A stretch of DNA of 64,000 nucleotides, taken from Flavobacteriaceae bacterium CRH. GTDB lineage: Bacteria > Bacteroidota > Bacteroidia > Flavobacteriales > Flavobacteriaceae. The notes below the pieces were generated by a model. The model was not told where the DNA came from. It saw nothing but the letters and a program-made list of their open reading frames with translations, and ran no database searches. Made by a program: the position numbers and the translations under genes. The stretch spans positions 62,001-126,000 of the forward strand of contig LMAJ01000013.1 of the NCBI GenBank assembly GCA_001507425.1, in the 5' to 3' direction. This document shows positions 62,103 through 64,000 of this stretch, piece by piece (the first letter of the stretch is position 1; each line of letters opens with the position of its first letter).

Positions 62103-64000
62103 ATGAAGAAATTATTTATACTAATAATCATGCTGTTTGCCGGACAGCAGCATGGTTATTCACAAACTCCGGTAGAAAAAAAAGCAGACAGTACCAGTAC
62201 TACTCAGTCAAAAGGTTTACAACCTTATGATAAAGTAATTAAAGAAGGTGCTAAAAGCAAATTGGGCCTTTTTACCGTTAGCCAGGTAGATACTAAGTTT
62301 TACTTTCAAATTCCGGACAGTTTGTTTAACAGATATATGCTTGTAGTAACAAGATATCTGACTACTCCTGAAGGTTTTGGACGTTTTGGTGGAGAGAAAG
62401 GCAATGAGCAGACTATTTACTTTGAAAAAGGGTCTAACAATACCGTTTTTTTAAGATCGATGCAATACAAACAAGATGTTCGTAACGCAGAATCGATGCT
62501 GGCAAAAGCATTGGCCGGAAGTAACGAAAATGCAATTGTTACCGCTTTTCCAATCAAAACAATCAATCCTGCAACGGGAGATATTGTCATTGATGTAACA
62601 GATGCTTTCAAAAAAGAGAATGCGATGTTTTCTTTGGCAAGTCAGGAGAAAACAGAAAAAAAACTAACCTCTCTGGCTGATGATAAATCTTTTATAGAAA
62701 CTGTCGATGCTTATCCAATTAACATTGAAGTAAAAACTACAAAAACATACACGCAGGCTACGGCGAGTAGCGGGAGCATGACTTTACGATTGAATACCTC
62801 AATTGTACTGCTTCCAAAAACGCCAATGCGCAAACGTTTTGCAGATGAAAGAGTGGGTTATTTTTCAAATAAATATGTTTTGTTTGATGATGATGCACAA
62901 CGTGCCGAGGCAAAGTACATAATTCAGCGTTATCGCCTGGAACCAAAAGATAAAGACATTAAGAAATACCTAAACGGCGAATTGGTTGAACCCAAAAAAC
63001 AAATCGTTTACTACATTGATCCGGCAACGCCAAAAAAATGGAGACCTTACTTAATTGCGGGAATCAACGATTGGCAAAAAGCTTTTGAAGCCGCAGGTTT
63101 TAAAAATGCTATTGTTGGTAAAGAATGGCCGGAAAATGATAAAACAATGAGTCTTGAAGATGCAAGGTATTCTGTAGTAAGATATTATGCGTCTGAAACA
63201 TCAAATGCTTACGGACCGCATGTGAGCGATCCGAGAAGTGGAGAAATTATCGAAAGTCACGTAGGCTGGTATCATAATGTGATGAAATTAGTACAAAAGT
63301 GGTACATGATTCAGGTAGGGCCATTAGATCCCAAAGGGAGAAAAATGCACTTAGATGATGAAGTAATGGGACAATTAATTCGTTTTGTTTCTTCTCATGA
63401 AATTGGGCATACTATTGGTTTACGCCACAATATGGGAGCGAGTAGTGCTACTCCGGTAGAAAAATTAAGAGATAAAAAATGGGTAGAAGCAAATGGCCAT
63501 ACCGTTTCTATAATGGATTATGCCCGTTTTAATTATGTAGCGCAACCGGAAGATAATATTAGTCCGCAGGGTATTTATCCACGTATTGGTATTTACGACA
63601 AATGGGCTGTTAAGTGGGGTTATGATTATTTTCCGAAAGCTAAAGATGAGTTTGAAGAAGAAAAAATACTCAACAAAATGGCAACTGATAGTTTGACTGC
63701 AAATCCTAAATTATGGTTTGGAGGCGAAGGAAAAGATGAAGATCCCCGTAGTCAGACAGAAGACCTTGGTGATGATGCCGTACTTGCCAGCGATTACGGA
63801 ATTAAGAATCTAAAGCGTGTTGTGCCTCACCTTATTGAGTGGACTTACGAGCCTAACGATCCTTATGATAATTTATCAGACATGCATAAAGCAGTGGTAA
63901 GACAATATGGTTTGTACTTATACCATGTACTAAAATACATTGGCAATAATTATATAACCAAAAGAACTGTTGATGAAAAAGGGGTTGTTTACCAGCCAGT
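62103..64000 (+). CDS. Zinc-dependent metalloprotease (DUF5117-type), 3' partial
   Basis: The frame starts at the ATG at 62103, five bases after the susD stop, and is open to the window end (over 630 residues). A signal peptide (cleavage near HGYSQT) precedes a DUF5117-like region (about 90-285: FQIPDSLFNRYMLVVTRYL, NTSIVLLPKTPMRKRFADERVGYF) and the catalytic part with HEIGHTIGLRHN at 432-443, a metzincin-like zinc site with third His and Asn, followed by the downstream methionine turn candidate SIMDYARFNYV. Such proteases are common partners of SusC/SusD pairs in Bacteroidota. It probably works in the periplasm or at the surface on peptides that the transporter brings in. Confidence 0.93.
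   Translation, partial: MKKLFILIIMLFAGQQHGYSQTPVEKKADSTSTTQSKGLQPYDKVIKEGAKSKLGLFTVSQVDTKFYFQIPDSLFNRYMLVVTRYLTTPEGFGRFGGEKGNEQTIYFEKGSNNTVFLRSMQYKQDVRNAESMLAKALAGSNENAIVTAFPIKTINPATGDIVIDVTDAFKKENAMFSLASQEKTEKKLTSLADDKSFIETVDAYPINIEVKTTKTYTQATASSGSMTLRLNTSIVLLPKTPMRKRFADERVGYFSNKYVLFDDDAQRAEAKYIIQRYRLEPKDKDIKKYLNGELVEPKKQIVYYIDPATPKKWRPYLIAGINDWQKAFEAAGFKNAIVGKEWPENDKTMSLEDARYSVVRYYASETSNAYGPHVSDPRSGEIIESHVGWYHNVMKLVQKWYMIQVGPLDPKGRKMHLDDEVMGQLIRFVSSHEIGHTIGLRHNMGASSATPVEKLRDKKWVEANGHTVSIMDYARFNYVAQPEDNISPQGIYPRIGIYDKWAVKWGYDYFPKAKDEFEEEKILNKMATDSLTANPKLWFGGEGKDEDPRSQTEDLGDDAVLASDYGIKNLKRVVPHLIEWTYEPNDPYDNLSDMHKAVVRQYGLYLYHVLKYIGNNYITKRTVDEKGVVYQP

Overview
The window is a piece of a Bacteroidota chromosome, most likely Flavobacterium or a close relative. 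The support is a giant adhesin with a type IX secretion (T9SS) type B sorting domain followed by PorP/SprF-like and PorE-like genes, a second protein with a type A sorting tail, SusC/SusD and Oar-like TonB receptors, lipoproteins with acidic residues right after the lipobox cysteine, AT-rich spacers, and several promoters of the Bacteroidota form TTTG-N19-21-TANNTTTG. No rRNA, tRNA, CRISPR array, phage or intact insertion sequence was recognised.

Layout. 1-13.5 kb: one huge repeat adhesin, cut by the left window edge and broken by a one-base frameshift near 6160. 13.6-16.5 kb: its PorP/SprF-like and OmpA/PorE-like partners. 16.4-18.3 kb: a small unknown ORF, then a divergent HxlR regulator and Gfo/Idh/MocA oxidoreductase around a shared promoter region. 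18.5-20.2 kb: a secreted beta-helix protein. 20.3-25.0 kb: a same-strand run (Crp/Fnr regulator, DJ-1/PfpI, ABM monooxygenase, GlcG-like, SDR, aldehyde dehydrogenase) that looks like small-molecule or electrophile handling. 25.1-28.8 kb: a thioesterase and TetR regulator sharing two identical perfect palindromic operators, then an AraC regulator, inositol-phosphatase-like and NmrA-like genes. 28.9-35.7 kb: a heme-type uptake operon (TonB receptor, two HmuY-family lipoproteins, three more lipoproteins). 36.1-40.4 kb: a siderophore receptor, a PepSY membrane protein with an in-frame stop, and a DUF4198-like protein. Both receptor genes have a Fur-like imperfect palindrome about 50 bases before the start codon.

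40.5-46.5 kb is the most notable region. It is a minus-strand operon for a specialised lipid or polyketide: FAD oxidoreductase, methyltransferase and type III polyketide synthase, then FabZ-like dehydratase, ketosynthase, acyl carrier protein and phosphopantetheinyl transferase. The first three genes match the composition of Streptomyces alkylresorcinol (srs) loci, and the last four could build or load a dedicated acyl starter. Between the two halves lie three tandem ~190 bp repeats that carry decayed copies of the dehydratase 5' end. 46.8-50.0 kb: an Oar-like TonB receptor. 50.2-51.6 kb: a repeat-rich zone with three tandem ~273 bp repeats carrying copies of the 3' end of the adjacent histidine kinase gene. 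51.5-54.6 kb: a two-component system and an ArsR/SRPBCC pair. 55.0-64.0 kb: an ECF sigma factor, FecR anti-sigma factor, SusC with STN domain, SusD and a zinc metalloprotease that runs off the right edge, forming a surface-signalling nutrient or peptide uptake locus.

Functions were assigned by reading motifs and family patterns by eye; no database search was run.
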